A DNA stretch of 64,000 bases from the NCBI GenBank assembly GCA_900208305.1, contig OAPG01000018.1:1-64000 (forward strand). Reading direction: 5' to 3'. This DNA comes from Melanopsichium pennsylvanicum. Taxonomy: Eukaryota; Basidiomycota; Ustilaginomycetes; Ustilaginales. The translations under genes and the position numbers were made by a program. Shown here in pieces: positions 21,954-31,829 of the stretch (positions are counted from its first letter, which is position 1; the number at the start of each line of letters is the position of its first letter). The notes under the pieces are model-generated. The model searched no databases and was not told the origin of the DNA. It saw only the letters and a program-made list of their open reading frames with translations.

Positions 21954-22486
21954 ATCCGCGTTCTTCTATTTGTCATTATATCTCTTTATAATCTTTCCGA
22001 TACTTTGGTGCTGCTGTATAAATTTCAGTCTTAAGCGAACAAGCTTGAGAGTGCCCAAGTTTGTATGTTTGAGTAGTGGTGACCGCATTGCAAGATTTTG
22101 GTGCTGTCAAGAAGGTATTCTGTAAAGCCAACTGTTGTTTGGAAAGAACAAAAGACGAATGCATATATGTATAGCGCTTAAACTACGAGCCGAACAATTT
22201 GAAGAACAAGGCACACCAAAGTCTTTCAGGATTTGTAAATGAAAATCTATCACACTCCCGAGCCCTATTCCTCACGAGCAAGCACTTTTGGCAACCAATA
22301 CCACGGCGGCAGTCCATGAGAGAGAACAACAATCGATTTGAAAATATGATGCGAAAAAAAAAAAAAAAAATGTGCTGATTGATGCCGCTATCGAAGACGA
22401 CCACTGGTTCGATGCAAACCATCAAATTATGATAATTCATTGTATTCAGAGAAGCAGATACTGAATAATCCTATTTCCAACGACAT
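21954..22486. other. Convergent intergenic between mac2 and the ZIP gene
   Basis: About 530 bp of 3' flanks for two convergent genes. A run of 17 A begins at about 22353. No gene is seen. Confidence 0.5.
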
Positions 22487-24016
22487 TCAAGCCCAGAGAG
22501 CAAGTACGGACATGGCGATGACACCAATGGTCAGAGCCGTCACTGCGGCGATGCATCTACCCAGGCTATTCCTCTGCATCTGCTTGTTATGTATGAAATC
22601 TCCGCTCAACAGCTCTACCAGAGCTGTGTAAAGCAGGATGCCTGCACTGAGTGCAAGTAAAGTACCTTGAGTGATCAGCGTACCAGCAGAGTTGCCGTTA
22701 AATTGCTTCCTCACACCAATACCAATCGCTATACCAATGGGAGTGGTCAGAACAAAACCCGTCCCCATAGCCAGCTTGTACGCTGTACTCTTCCAAGTCA
22801 ACAATGACAGACGAGAGCCAAGTGCGAGACCTTCAAACAGCTGGTGAAAAGTGATAGAAATTAGCAATGCCACGAAACCAGAGCCGGTCGTTACTCCGAG
22901 CGTCACACCAATGAGGACAGAGTGGAAGATCATGCCAGCCTCAATGGCGATAACATCCCATTCGGCCACTTTGGCTTGAGCGTAAGTGAGGCCTGCGTAC
23001 TGATCTACGTCGAAATTGGGCAAGGCGGTACGGTCGAGAGTTGAATTGCTTTCTCGCTTACCAATCACATTTTCATCTGCATGTTGATTGTTGGAGATTG
23101 GCTCGCTACCAAGGTCTCCGGCACCAGACCTCTTCCTCAGCGCACGCAGAAGGAAAAAATCAACGAGGAAAACCATCCAAACCGCGCTCATCGCAATGGA
23201 TGGTCCAGTAGCCTCATACTGCAGATCCCCGATACATTCGTTGGCCCAGTATAGCATTGCATGGCTGAGCAGATGCACAAACGCAGTGCTGACGATCACA
23301 CCTGTACCAAAGTGACGACAGATGAAAAAGATCTCGTCCGCCCAGCCGCCCCACTTTTTCCCTGCACTGAACACCGTAATGGGGAGATAGGTTCCAACAG
23401 CTGAACCTGCAAAAAGAATAAAGACAGCTCCAACGTGTAGCGCCATATCGTAGTTTTCCAAGGGGACAAGACCACATCCAAATTCGGCAGAAGGGCCATG
23501 GTTATGACCTGCATGAGCATCTGCGCTTTCCGAGTCCGAGTGACCGGTATGAGAGTCCTCACTATGCGAGTCGGAATGTTTAGAGTGATCGTGTTCATCT
23601 TCCTCTGCGCCTTGTTCGCAGTCCCAGTGGTCGTCGTGCAGCTGGCAAGCGCCCCTGCCAACCGGGCTGGCAGAAGCTGAGGCGGCCGTGCCAGTACTAG
23701 TTGCTGGGCCATCACAATCCCAGTTATCTCCATGAAGGTGACAATTCTGTCCTATCGGGCTGGGATCGATACTTGATGCGCTGCTGGATGCAGTTGCTGC
23801 GGTTGCAGCAGAAGGCGATGTTTCTTGGCGAGTGGAATTGCAATCCCAGTGATCGATGTAAAATTCGCAGAATCCCCGACCAGTCGGGGAGGGAGCGACC
23901 ACGGTAGTAGTGGGAGACCCGTTGGCGATGATCACAGTGGTGATCGACTGAGCAGCTGCGGTTGCTGCAAATAGCAGCGTCACGGCCGTTTTTGTGGACT
24001 TTGCGAACCTAAACAT
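22487..24016 (-). CDS. ZIP family zinc/iron transporter with extracellular Cys/His/Trp repeats
   Basis: 509 residues. The N-terminus (MFRFAKSTKTAVTLLFAATAAAQS) looks like a cleavable signal peptide. It is followed by three spaced copies of a C-x5-[HN]-WDC module (CEFYIDHWDC, CHLHGDNWDC, CQLHDDHWDC), then a His/Asp/Ser-rich stretch (HDHSKHSDSHSED region), then eight predicted membrane spans. ZIP signatures are visible: FHSVLIGVTLG in helix 4 and FHQLFEGLALG in helix 5, which supply the His and Glu ligands of the transport site. ZIP proteins move zinc or iron into the cytosol; fungal relatives are Zrt1/Zrt2. The repeated ectodomain suggests extracellular metal capture. There is no intron. The gene flanks the MEL block but has no evident role in it. 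Confidence 0.9.
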   Translation of the reverse strand: MFRFAKSTKTAVTLLFAATAAAQSITTVIIANGSPTTTVVAPSPTGRGFCEFYIDHWDCNSTRQETSPSAATAATASSSASSIDPSPIGQNCHLHGDNWDCDGPATSTGTAASASASPVGRGACQLHDDHWDCEQGAEEDEHDHSKHSDSHSEDSHTGHSDSESADAHAGHNHGPSAEFGCGLVPLENYDMALHVGAVFILFAGSAVGTYLPITVFSAGKKWGGWADEIFFICRHFGTGVIVSTAFVHLLSHAMLYWANECIGDLQYEATGPSIAMSAVWMVFLVDFFLLRALRKRSGAGDLGSEPISNNQHADENVIGKRESNSTLDRTALPNFDVDQYAGLTYAQAKVAEWDVIAIEAGMIFHSVLIGVTLGVTTGSGFVALLISITFHQLFEGLALGSRLSLLTWKSTAYKLAMGTGFVLTTPIGIAIGIGVRKQFNGNSAGTLITQGTLLALSAGILLYTALVELLSGDFIHNKQMQRNSLGRCIAAVTALTIGVIAMSVLALWA

Positions 24017-25080
24017 GTTTTTGTACGGTTGGCGGGAGGGTTTGAATTTGGGAAAGTCTGGGTCTTAAGTATATGTCAAAGACAAGATCAGGGAACACTA
24101 GCTTAGCTACACCTACAACAGGTTTCGCCGCTTGTCGGAAACAGTCCAACCATCTTGAGATCTCCTGCCATTGCTCGTCGGTGCATCAAACTTTTCGGCT
24201 TGGTTTCGGCCCGCTTGCCACAATCATAGTATACAGTCAATTTACGATAATCATCTTCGCCCTTCCTTGTTTCGAATGGAAATATCAGTGAGATATGGTT
24301 TCTCGAATCACGGCTATGCGAAGGAAGCAATACCATTGGCTTTCCTTTTGCACAAGGCTCCTTGCCCCTGACAGCCTCGTCTCTGACTGGTAGTGTTGAA
24401 GACATTGGGCAAATCCAGCAGAAATACATAAATTCTTGGCAAATTTTCTACCCGCAAGGTCCCTGCTTTGCAACACGACTTTTGGATACAGCCTGCGCCT
24501 TCCACAGTCGATTGACGGCAATGTAAACGCATCGCTTTTCGATATTTGGCGAGGCAGGTAGTGATTCTCGAGGATTAGTGGTAAGTGGCAGCAATTGTTG
24601 CAAGATGCCATGCGAGATCCGTAGCGATAACCTGAAGGGTCGTCGCCAAGAGTTCTTTTGTTCATTTTGAAAATCAGCCGTCCTGTCCAAAAGTGCGCTC
24701 TAAATCTGCTCTCACGACATCGAATTGATTGTTCTTCTCCTCGCTTTGGCTTAAGTCCACGTGCAGTAAGGGTGCAACTGTGACCTATTTGACTGGTCCC
24801 TCGTAGCCTTGGACGCTTTATGGCTACCGTATCAGTCGTGCGTTCGTATGTGTTCTTGTTACACTTCTTGGCACAGCCAAGACAATACTTCTGCATTTGC
24901 ATTTTGTCTTCGCGTCTACTCACTGTTGTGCCTGCAAGCGAGACTTGGAACCACCCCTTCGTTTCAACTTTTGCTGCTCGATCTTGTTCGCAGAGACGTC
25001 GTTCCTACGATCAGTTGAGTTGAGCAAATCACTTTTGCTCAACTGAATACCGATGCGCTGCATTATTTCGACGTGCTAAG
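24017..25080. other. Intergenic upstream of the ZIP gene
   Basis: About 1.06 kb holding the ZIP promoter. Open frames here are short and overlapping and have no recognisable domain. Confidence 0.4.
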
Positions 25081-26032
25081 GCTGTTCCAAATTATGACAC
25101 CGTTTCCATCGGCAATCTTGCCCCTCACTTCCTCTACTCTTCACCTCACTTTGTCAAAAGACTGCGATTGACCTATCCTGGCTTCGGCTACATCGGAAAG
25201 CATCTGCTCTCTGCTTCTCCATCCTTTCGCTTCGACCAGAGCACCATGGATAGTCACTAGGCACAACTTGAAAGGTCCTCTTCCTTCCTGTGGAAGACCG
25301 CCCTCTCTTGCTCCGACACACTGGTTCGCATTCACGTACCCGCCTTCGTCGTTTGACGCATCCGCCAATATCACCGCTCTTTGCGAAAAATTCAATCGCA
25401 TGACCAGAATCAGAGATTCAAGCCCTGACAACCTCAATGGTGCTTCTCTCTCACTTTGATGCGCTATCATCACCAAGTATAGTAGAATCACCGTGACCGC
25501 GTACTGAGTTTGATTGTGTCCAAGTGTCTTCGTGCCCTGCTAACTCGTTTCGGCTTTACGATCTTGTCTTTGAGTTTTTTATAGGGCGATAAAAGGCATG
25601 CGCTGCTTCTGCAACAACGTTGATGGAAATTGTCGATTTGCTGATTGAAATGGTCATTGGAGGGGTAACAATGCCACTAGCGAAATCGTGATTTGCGATC
25701 TTTCTTACCAAACTAGACGACCACTTGAACAACTTTGTGCTTTTAGCTTTCAACTTGGATCCGACAACCCTTCGCAATACTTTGGTCCGGATCTGATGTA
25801 TCGCACTTTCCACGTACCCAACTTTGTCTATGATCAGATTCATCACTATGCAGGCTCGTACAAAGACTGCTTGGAACTCGGCCAAACCAATTCGTCAGCG
25901 GCGATATCCAACCAGAACTCGCCGCAGTACTTTGCCAACAAACAGCCACCGCTGAAGCCACTAACATCGCCAGTAGCTCCAATTGCCACACCCACGCAGA
26001 CGCCTCCGTCCACTGCGACACCGAATAAATAA
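25081..26032 (+). pseudogene. Probable decayed gene, family unknown
   Basis: Protein-like segments follow each other on the plus strand in changing frames. 25081-25260 encodes AVPNYDTVSIGNLAPHF... and ends in a TAG. The next piece, 25265-25459 (PTHWFAFTYPPSSFDAS), lies in a different frame. 25688-26032 (GPDLMYRTFHVPNFVYDQ) ends in a Pro/Thr-rich tail with a TAA. Codon use and composition resemble coding sequence, but at least one frameshift and two stops interrupt it, and I find no splice sites that repair it. I do not recognise the family. It could instead be an unusual multi-exon gene. Confidence 0.35.
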
Positions 26033-26408
26033 ATCATCACCTAAATCCTCTTTTCTTCCATACACGCTTACCAGTGTCTTGAAATAGAATGTTGCGAGCA
26101 CCTTCAATATAGCGTAAAAACACATACCTTAACCTTTTCCTTACAGCATCTTCACGCCTGACACGCCTTCGGTCATAAAAGGTGAAACCTTCAGTCATGC
26201 AATTCTCAACCGTTCCATCTTTTGTTCATACAAAGATCCATATTTGATTGATAGAACATACACTTGTCAGCCCGAACGAAAAGGAGATCTCTATGACGAA
26301 ACTGATTGTGTGAATACATATATATACATCTAAATGGCCATTCACAATTATTTTGAGAATACCAAATGTTGTTGAAAAGCTGTACAAAATGCGCAAGTGA
26401 AGGCGATT

Positions 26409-29400
26409 TCAGATGGGTTCATCACGAGGTTCGATCAAGATCTCGTTCATCGCCACATGATCCGGTTGACGAAGAGCATAAACGATGGCGTTTGCGACAT
26501 CGGACGGATCAAGGATCTTTGCACCCGTTGGTTCGCCATACTTCTTAATCGCTTCTTGATCGCTGCTCATCCCCAACAGATCTGTGGCGGTATTTCCTGG
26601 CTGAACGGCAGTCACGCGCAACCCGGTACCGGCAGTTTCGAGACGAAGCGATTGGAGTGCAGCCTCAACAAAAAATTTGGATGCGCTGTACACGCCGAGA
26701 CCAGGGAAAACCTTTCTTCCGGCATCTGAAGAGATAGCAACAATGTGACCGGTCTTGCGAGGCAGCAAGCGGGGTAAAGAGGTGGAAAGGACGTTGAGCA
26801 GACCTTTGCAGTTAACATCGACAGTCTGATCCCACTCGTCCGTCTTGATGTTTTCCATCAGAGTGTAATACATGACACCAGCGCACGATACGATGATGTC
26901 GATCTGCCCGAGATTGTCGGTGGTGGTCTGCATGAGCGAATCGACCTGCATTCGGTCGACCACATCGGTCTTGTGCACGTGAACCTTGCCGCCAGCGAGG
27001 GCGCCGCTAGATCGAGAGATTTTGACCAATTCGCTCTGAAGTTTTTCAAGAGCATCGACACGTCGAGCAGCAAGAGCGACGTGAGCGCCTTCCCGGATCA
27101 AGGCCCTAGCAACAGCAGCACCGATACCTGAAGATGCGCCAGTGATAACGGCAACCTTGCCCCGAAGAGGGTAATGAGGATCAAACGCTCGAGCGGCCGC
27201 AAGAGCGCTGGTGCCATTCACGCCGTTGGGAGTGCCGGGCACGCTCGAAGGTTGTCGCTGCATCCAACCACGTGCGTACCAGTGACGAGCGTAGGTCTGG
27301 AGCAATTTGGCATCCACTTTGGGCCTCTTAAGTTCACCAAGCGCGGGACGAGTGGCGTCGTCCTTGAGCGCAATAATGCCGAGCAAAAATTCTTCCGAGG
27401 GCATACCGGAACGCAGGACATCAACAGTAAAGCCGTGATCACCACCTTTGGCAGAGCCACGCTTATCCTGCCATAATGCGACCCACGACTTCCAGTTGGT
27501 TCGAGTGGTCGGGTAGCCAAGCGTGCCGAGGTGCTGGAACAGGAGTCGGCAGTCGATGGGCTCGCTGTCTCCGAGGTGATAGATGCGCTGGTTGGGGGCA
27601 ATGTGGTTGCCGATGGCGATGATGCCGCGACTGACAAAGTCGACAGCGGTCATCTCGATGTGCCAGTCAGGGATCTCGGGTGCGACACCGAGATGGACTG
27701 ACTCGACGATAAGCGCGGTAATGAGATCGTACGTATTGGTCGAGCCAGTCTCGGAGTGTCCGCTGATTGTGCCGATACGAATCACATTGGCGGGCAGACC
27801 TCGCTTGGCAGACTCGAGCACGAGCTGTTCGGCCACCCACTTGGTCTGGCAGTATCCGTCGAGCAGCTTGTCAGGAACGTCCTCGAGAGGCATAATGGTG
27901 GACTCAGGCCAGCCAGTCTTGGAGGGTGGCAATACGCCGTTGGTGGAGACGTACTGGACCGTGGCATTGCTGAGGAAAGCAAGGCGGAGGATCTCACGTG
28001 TACCCTCGACATTGGCGTCACGCAGAGCAGCGTAAGGATAGACAAGGTTGACCTGGGCTGCACAGTGCACGATGACGTCGACAGTCTCCACAAGATTCTC
28101 GTAGACCTCGGGTACGAGACCAAGACGGTTGCGCGACAGGTTGGCAGGGAGCACGTCGATACGGTCGAGCATCGAATGATCCCAGAAGCCGAGATCCAGC
28201 ATGTTGCGTCGAACTCGCGCCATCGCTGCAGAACGATCGGTGCGGTAAGGAGCGTTGAAACGAATCAAGCACACGATACGGGCGGAAGTATTCTGGATCA
28301 AATCGTGCAGCAAGAAACCACCTAGGAAACCAGTGGCACCCGTGAGCAGGATGGTCTTGGCCTCGCTGAGGGGACAGCCCTTGATGCGTTCAGGCGAAGC
28401 AAGCTTGAACTCGGGAGCCAGCTCAATGTCAGCACGGAGCACGGTGGGGAGATCTGCCTGGACAGCAGCATTGTAACCGTCGCGAGCGTTGAGTGTGACG
28501 CGGACGTGATCCTGAAGAGTAGGGTGACCGGCCAACTCAGCGAGAGGCACAGAGAATCCACCCATGGTCTTGGAGATACGGGTGGCAAGATCAGCCAGCA
28601 GCAACGAGTGACCACCGAGGTCGAAGAAGCTGACGGTCTTGCCGGCTTCGAGCACAGTGTTGGGGTTGATGTTGAGAGACAGCGCCCAGAGCTGTGCGAT
28701 TGACTTTAGGTTGACCGTTTCGTCTGGTGCAGGACTCCTCGCCCTCGAGTTGGTGCCGCTGGCTGCAGCAATGGCGGCCTTGGGGTTTGGGAGATTTTTT
28801 AGGTCGACCTTGCCCGAGACCTCGTGCGTTGGCAAGGAATGGAGTACAACCCAGAGAGTCGGGATCATGTAGTGAGCGAGATGCGAGACGAGAATCTGAC
28901 GAGCACTGGGACTGTGCCCATTATCGTCAATGGTCAGGATGGTGCGATCGCCACGTTCGGCCTCGTCAGGCACAACGTAGGCGACGAGCTGACGTTCGAG
29001 CCCCTCTCCATGGGCAATGACGGCGCAGTTGCTGACGTCAAAGTTGTCGACAATGGCTTTCTCGACGATAGCAGGCACAATCGAGTAACCTCGAATCTTG
29101 ATCATTCCACCGACACGGCCGGTGATCTCGAGAAGACCGGTTTCAGGGATGATGCGAGCGAGATCACCCGTTCTGTACTTACGTGCGTTGGGCTTGTTTG
29201 CAGATGTGTCGGGAGTGAACGCCTTGGCAGTGGTGTCGACGAGATTGAGATAGCCGCGAGCAAGCAGGTCGCCTCCCACATAAAGCTCACCGGGCTCGCC
29301 TGGCTGCAGAGGCCTTTCGTCGTCATCGAGAATGTACGTGTGAGCAGTGTCGAGAGGTGGACCGACGGGACAGTATGCAGCATCGGGGGGCAAAGTTGGT

Positions 29401-30428
29401 AGCATTTGGCGGAGATCGCCGCAAGCAACCTCGTGTGTCTCACTGGCACTGTAGCAGTTGAGGAGACGAGTGTTAGGCAAAGCCTTGATAGCCCTGCGTG
29501 CAAGGTCAGTGGTGACGACCTCACCGTTCAACCAGAGCGATCGCAAGTCTGGAAGCTTGGCACCAAGATTATGGTGACGGGCGAGTACGGCAGCCAGCAG
29601 AGTGGGAGTCATGAGGGTTTCTGTGATCCTTTCTGTCGATAGGAGATCGACAAGCTTAACAGGATCGTAGCTCGAATGGTCTGGAATCGCATATGTTGTG
29701 GCTCCACGCAATAGGGGTCGAAGCATCTCCCAGACAAAGTAGACATTGCAAGCTACGCGGTCTCCTGCCTTGAGATCATTGACACCAAAACGAAGGTCGT
29801 ATGACTTGACAGGCGCACGGTGTGGGTTTGCGATGCCTTTAGGCTTTCCTGTGGTGCCGGATGAGTACGAGACGAAAGCAAGACGTTCAAGATCGGTGTC
29901 TCGTGGCAGGGATGGCAATGATGATGATGATGAAGCTGAAGAAGGCGCATCAGCCTGCTGGAAGAGGGTAGAAGCGTGTTCTGGATGGTCGATCAAGATG
30001 GAGGGGACCGTCTTTGGGACGAGCTTGGCGTGCTCGACTTGGGTGACGACAACGACTGGTTGAGCATCCTTGATGACTTCGTGAAGGAGACCTAGTGGAT
30101 ATGCGAGTTCGAGGACGAGAAAGGCACCTCCAGCACGCAGGGCAGCAAGGCAAGCAATCACATAATCGGCGCCTCGACCCATGAGGATGCCGACGAGAGA
30201 ATCGCGAGCGACAGCATGCTGGCTACGGAAGTAGAGCGAGAGGCTCTCAACCTTTTCATCGAGCTGCGCATACGTGTAGCTAGCGGAAGGGTCAACCAAC
30301 GAAAGAGCATCTGGGGTGGTCTGAACCTGGTTGCGGAAGAGCGCATTCAGGTCGAGATTGGTATCGAGGATGGGCATGATGACTGAGTTTCGGATGATAT
30401 TCTGACGAGATGATGAGGGATTTGACAC
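26409..30428 (-). CDS. NRPS-like A-T-R-R reductase, glycine betaine reductase (ATRR)-like
   Basis: One uninterrupted frame of 1339 residues with four domains in order. The adenylation domain covers about residues 20-540 (YSSGTTGKPKG core near 190, followed by NPHRAPVKSY). A thiolation domain with GGHSLL has its phosphopantetheine serine near 603. A thioester reductase has a Rossmann motif GATGFLGG near 692 and a YCQTKW catalytic motif. A C-terminal short-chain dehydrogenase/reductase has TGASSGIG near 1093 and YSASK near 1245. Among characterised fungal enzymes this architecture is that of ATRR, which activates glycine betaine and reduces it through betaine aldehyde to choline. A second Met (MPILDTNLDL, 30377) is an alternative start. 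The substrate call is by architecture and general resemblance; another small carboxylate is possible. There is no evidence that it belongs to MEL synthesis, although it lies only 4.5 kb beyond mac2. Confidence 0.75.
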   Translation of the reverse strand: MSNPSSSRQNIIRNSVIMPILDTNLDLNALFRNQVQTTPDALSLVDPSASYTYAQLDEKVESLSLYFRSQHAVARDSLVGILMGRGADYVIACLAALRAGGAFLVLELAYPLGLLHEVIKDAQPVVVVTQVEHAKLVPKTVPSILIDHPEHASTLFQQADAPSSASSSSSLPSLPRDTDLERLAFVSYSSGTTGKPKGIANPHRAPVKSYDLRFGVNDLKAGDRVACNVYFVWEMLRPLLRGATTYAIPDHSSYDPVKLVDLLSTERITETLMTPTLLAAVLARHHNLGAKLPDLRSLWLNGEVVTTDLARRAIKALPNTRLLNCYSASETHEVACGDLRQMLPTLPPDAAYCPVGPPLDTAHTYILDDDERPLQPGEPGELYVGGDLLARGYLNLVDTTAKAFTPDTSANKPNARKYRTGDLARIIPETGLLEITGRVGGMIKIRGYSIVPAIVEKAIVDNFDVSNCAVIAHGEGLERQLVAYVVPDEAERGDRTILTIDDNGHSPSARQILVSHLAHYMIPTLWVVLHSLPTHEVSGKVDLKNLPNPKAAIAAASGTNSRARSPAPDETVNLKSIAQLWALSLNINPNTVLEAGKTVSFFDLGGHSLLLADLATRISKTMGGFSVPLAELAGHPTLQDHVRVTLNARDGYNAAVQADLPTVLRADIELAPEFKLASPERIKGCPLSEAKTILLTGATGFLGGFLLHDLIQNTSARIVCLIRFNAPYRTDRSAAMARVRRNMLDLGFWDHSMLDRIDVLPANLSRNRLGLVPEVYENLVETVDVIVHCAAQVNLVYPYAALRDANVEGTREILRLAFLSNATVQYVSTNGVLPPSKTGWPESTIMPLEDVPDKLLDGYCQTKWVAEQLVLESAKRGLPANVIRIGTISGHSETGSTNTYDLITALIVESVHLGVAPEIPDWHIEMTAVDFVSRGIIAIGNHIAPNQRIYHLGDSEPIDCRLLFQHLGTLGYPTTRTNWKSWVALWQDKRGSAKGGDHGFTVDVLRSGMPSEEFLLGIIALKDDATRPALGELKRPKVDAKLLQTYARHWYARGWMQRQPSSVPGTPNGVNGTSALAAARAFDPHYPLRGKVAVITGASSGIGAAVARALIREGAHVALAARRVDALEKLQSELVKISRSSGALAGGKVHVHKTDVVDRMQVDSLMQTTTDNLGQIDIIVSCAGVMYYTLMENIKTDEWDQTVDVNCKGLLNVLSTSLPRLLPRKTGHIVAISSDAGRKVFPGLGVYSASKFFVEAALQSLRLETAGTGLRVTAVQPGNTATDLLGMSSDQEAIKKYGEPTGAKILDPSDVANAIVYALRQPDHVAMNEILIEPRDEPI

Positions 30429-31829
30429 AGCAGCCGAATTACTCGATGCTGAGATTGAGGAGCTAAAGGTCCAATTCGTCTGAAAGGATCGTGACTGTGA
30501 TCGTCCTGGCAGCTTCGGATGTTGCCGAGATTAAGCGATCGAGTCGGATGGGCCGATACGAGTGCGTTGAACGTGAGAATTTGGAAGCTAACGTTCCGAC
30601 GTTCCGATGGCTTGACGGATTGACAGGTTAGGTGAAGAAGTCGAAATGACCGTGAAGAGTCGATATGAAGGTGAGAAAGCATGAGCTAGAACGTGGCCCT
30701 TTTTTGCGCTAACGATCCAGCGCACAAAGCTGGAAGTCGGTGACAGCACATTCACCATTGTCTTGCACAGGGTGGCATTCTCTGTACAGAAGTATGTGAG
30801 CAATTTCCGACCCACTCTCATCACATACTCACGCACTGTCTTTGCTGTGCTACTCAGAGCCGTGTCTGTTGTTCTTCTTATCAGAGTGGTAAAGATTATG
30901 CGACGCCCACCAACTTCAAGTTTCACGCGAACACGATTTTGTGTGATTTCTTAATTCTCGAAATGTGAGCAAAGATGCACAGAGCAGCACGACATGTCAG
31001 GCTTGCCTGCCTGGTGGCTGGCAAAGAGCCGGTCTTCTGGCTCGCCACATCCCCGCCATCGAGCTCACTCAGCCCTGCACAAAGGGCGCATGTAACTTGC
31101 TGCACTTCAATTTCAAAGATCTCCCTAAAGAGCTCTGTTTCTATCCTAAGAGGAATGCACTGTGTTGCGGGTCTGTCCAAGCTGACCCCGGAGAGCGCTA
31201 GCTCAACTTTCAGAACCTCGGGAGTGTTTAGAAGCAAGCCTAACAGGAAGAAATGATTGCTCGGGCGATGTGGCAGGTTCACTGTTGCTCCTATCAGTCT
31301 CAACGACACTGCCAAGTACTGATCCGACACAAGAAAGGTTCAATGGCGAGGAAGGGTGGCTTGAGGCATAGTTTGCAGCAAGAGCATCCTACAGTATGAC
31401 ACCAAGTTGACCAAGAATGAGTCCATGAGACAGCTCAGGGTCCTCGTTCCCGAAATAAAATAAAAGAAGAAAGGGTCCCTCCCAGCACTGCGCAGTATGC
31501 CACTGGAGCGAGCTACCCGTGCCAGTCTTGATGGAAAAGGCCAACCCACCGCCATGGCGCTAGACTGGACTATCCTCCCATTCTGCCTCGCAAATTTCTC
31601 ACCATTACCTTTGAGCCCCACGGTCTAACATCGTGCCACTTTGGCCTCGTACTCGGAAGTCGGCTTCGAATTTGGACAGAGAGTGGAGGCATGAGAACGA
31701 TGAGGTGCGCACAAGAAACGTCCCATCCTCATGTACCATGTGTCTTGCTGTCAAAGAAAGCTCTCTCCCCCTCATTGACAGCGTCCAACCTTCGAGCGCG
31801 GGGCTCCATTCGCGTACTTATGAGCGACC
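30429..31829. other. Divergent intergenic between the A-T-R-R gene and the LRR gene
   Basis: About 1.4 kb with promoters of two divergent genes. No additional gene is seen. Confidence 0.45.

Noticed and set aside
1763..24016. Ustilagic acid or other glycolipid cluster
   Set aside because: No P450, fatty acid synthase or polyketide synthase genes are present; families and order fit MEL instead.
26409..30428. Alpha-aminoadipate reductase (Lys2) or a multimodular NRPS
   Set aside because: There is no condensation domain, and Lys2 lacks the additional C-terminal SDR domain seen here.
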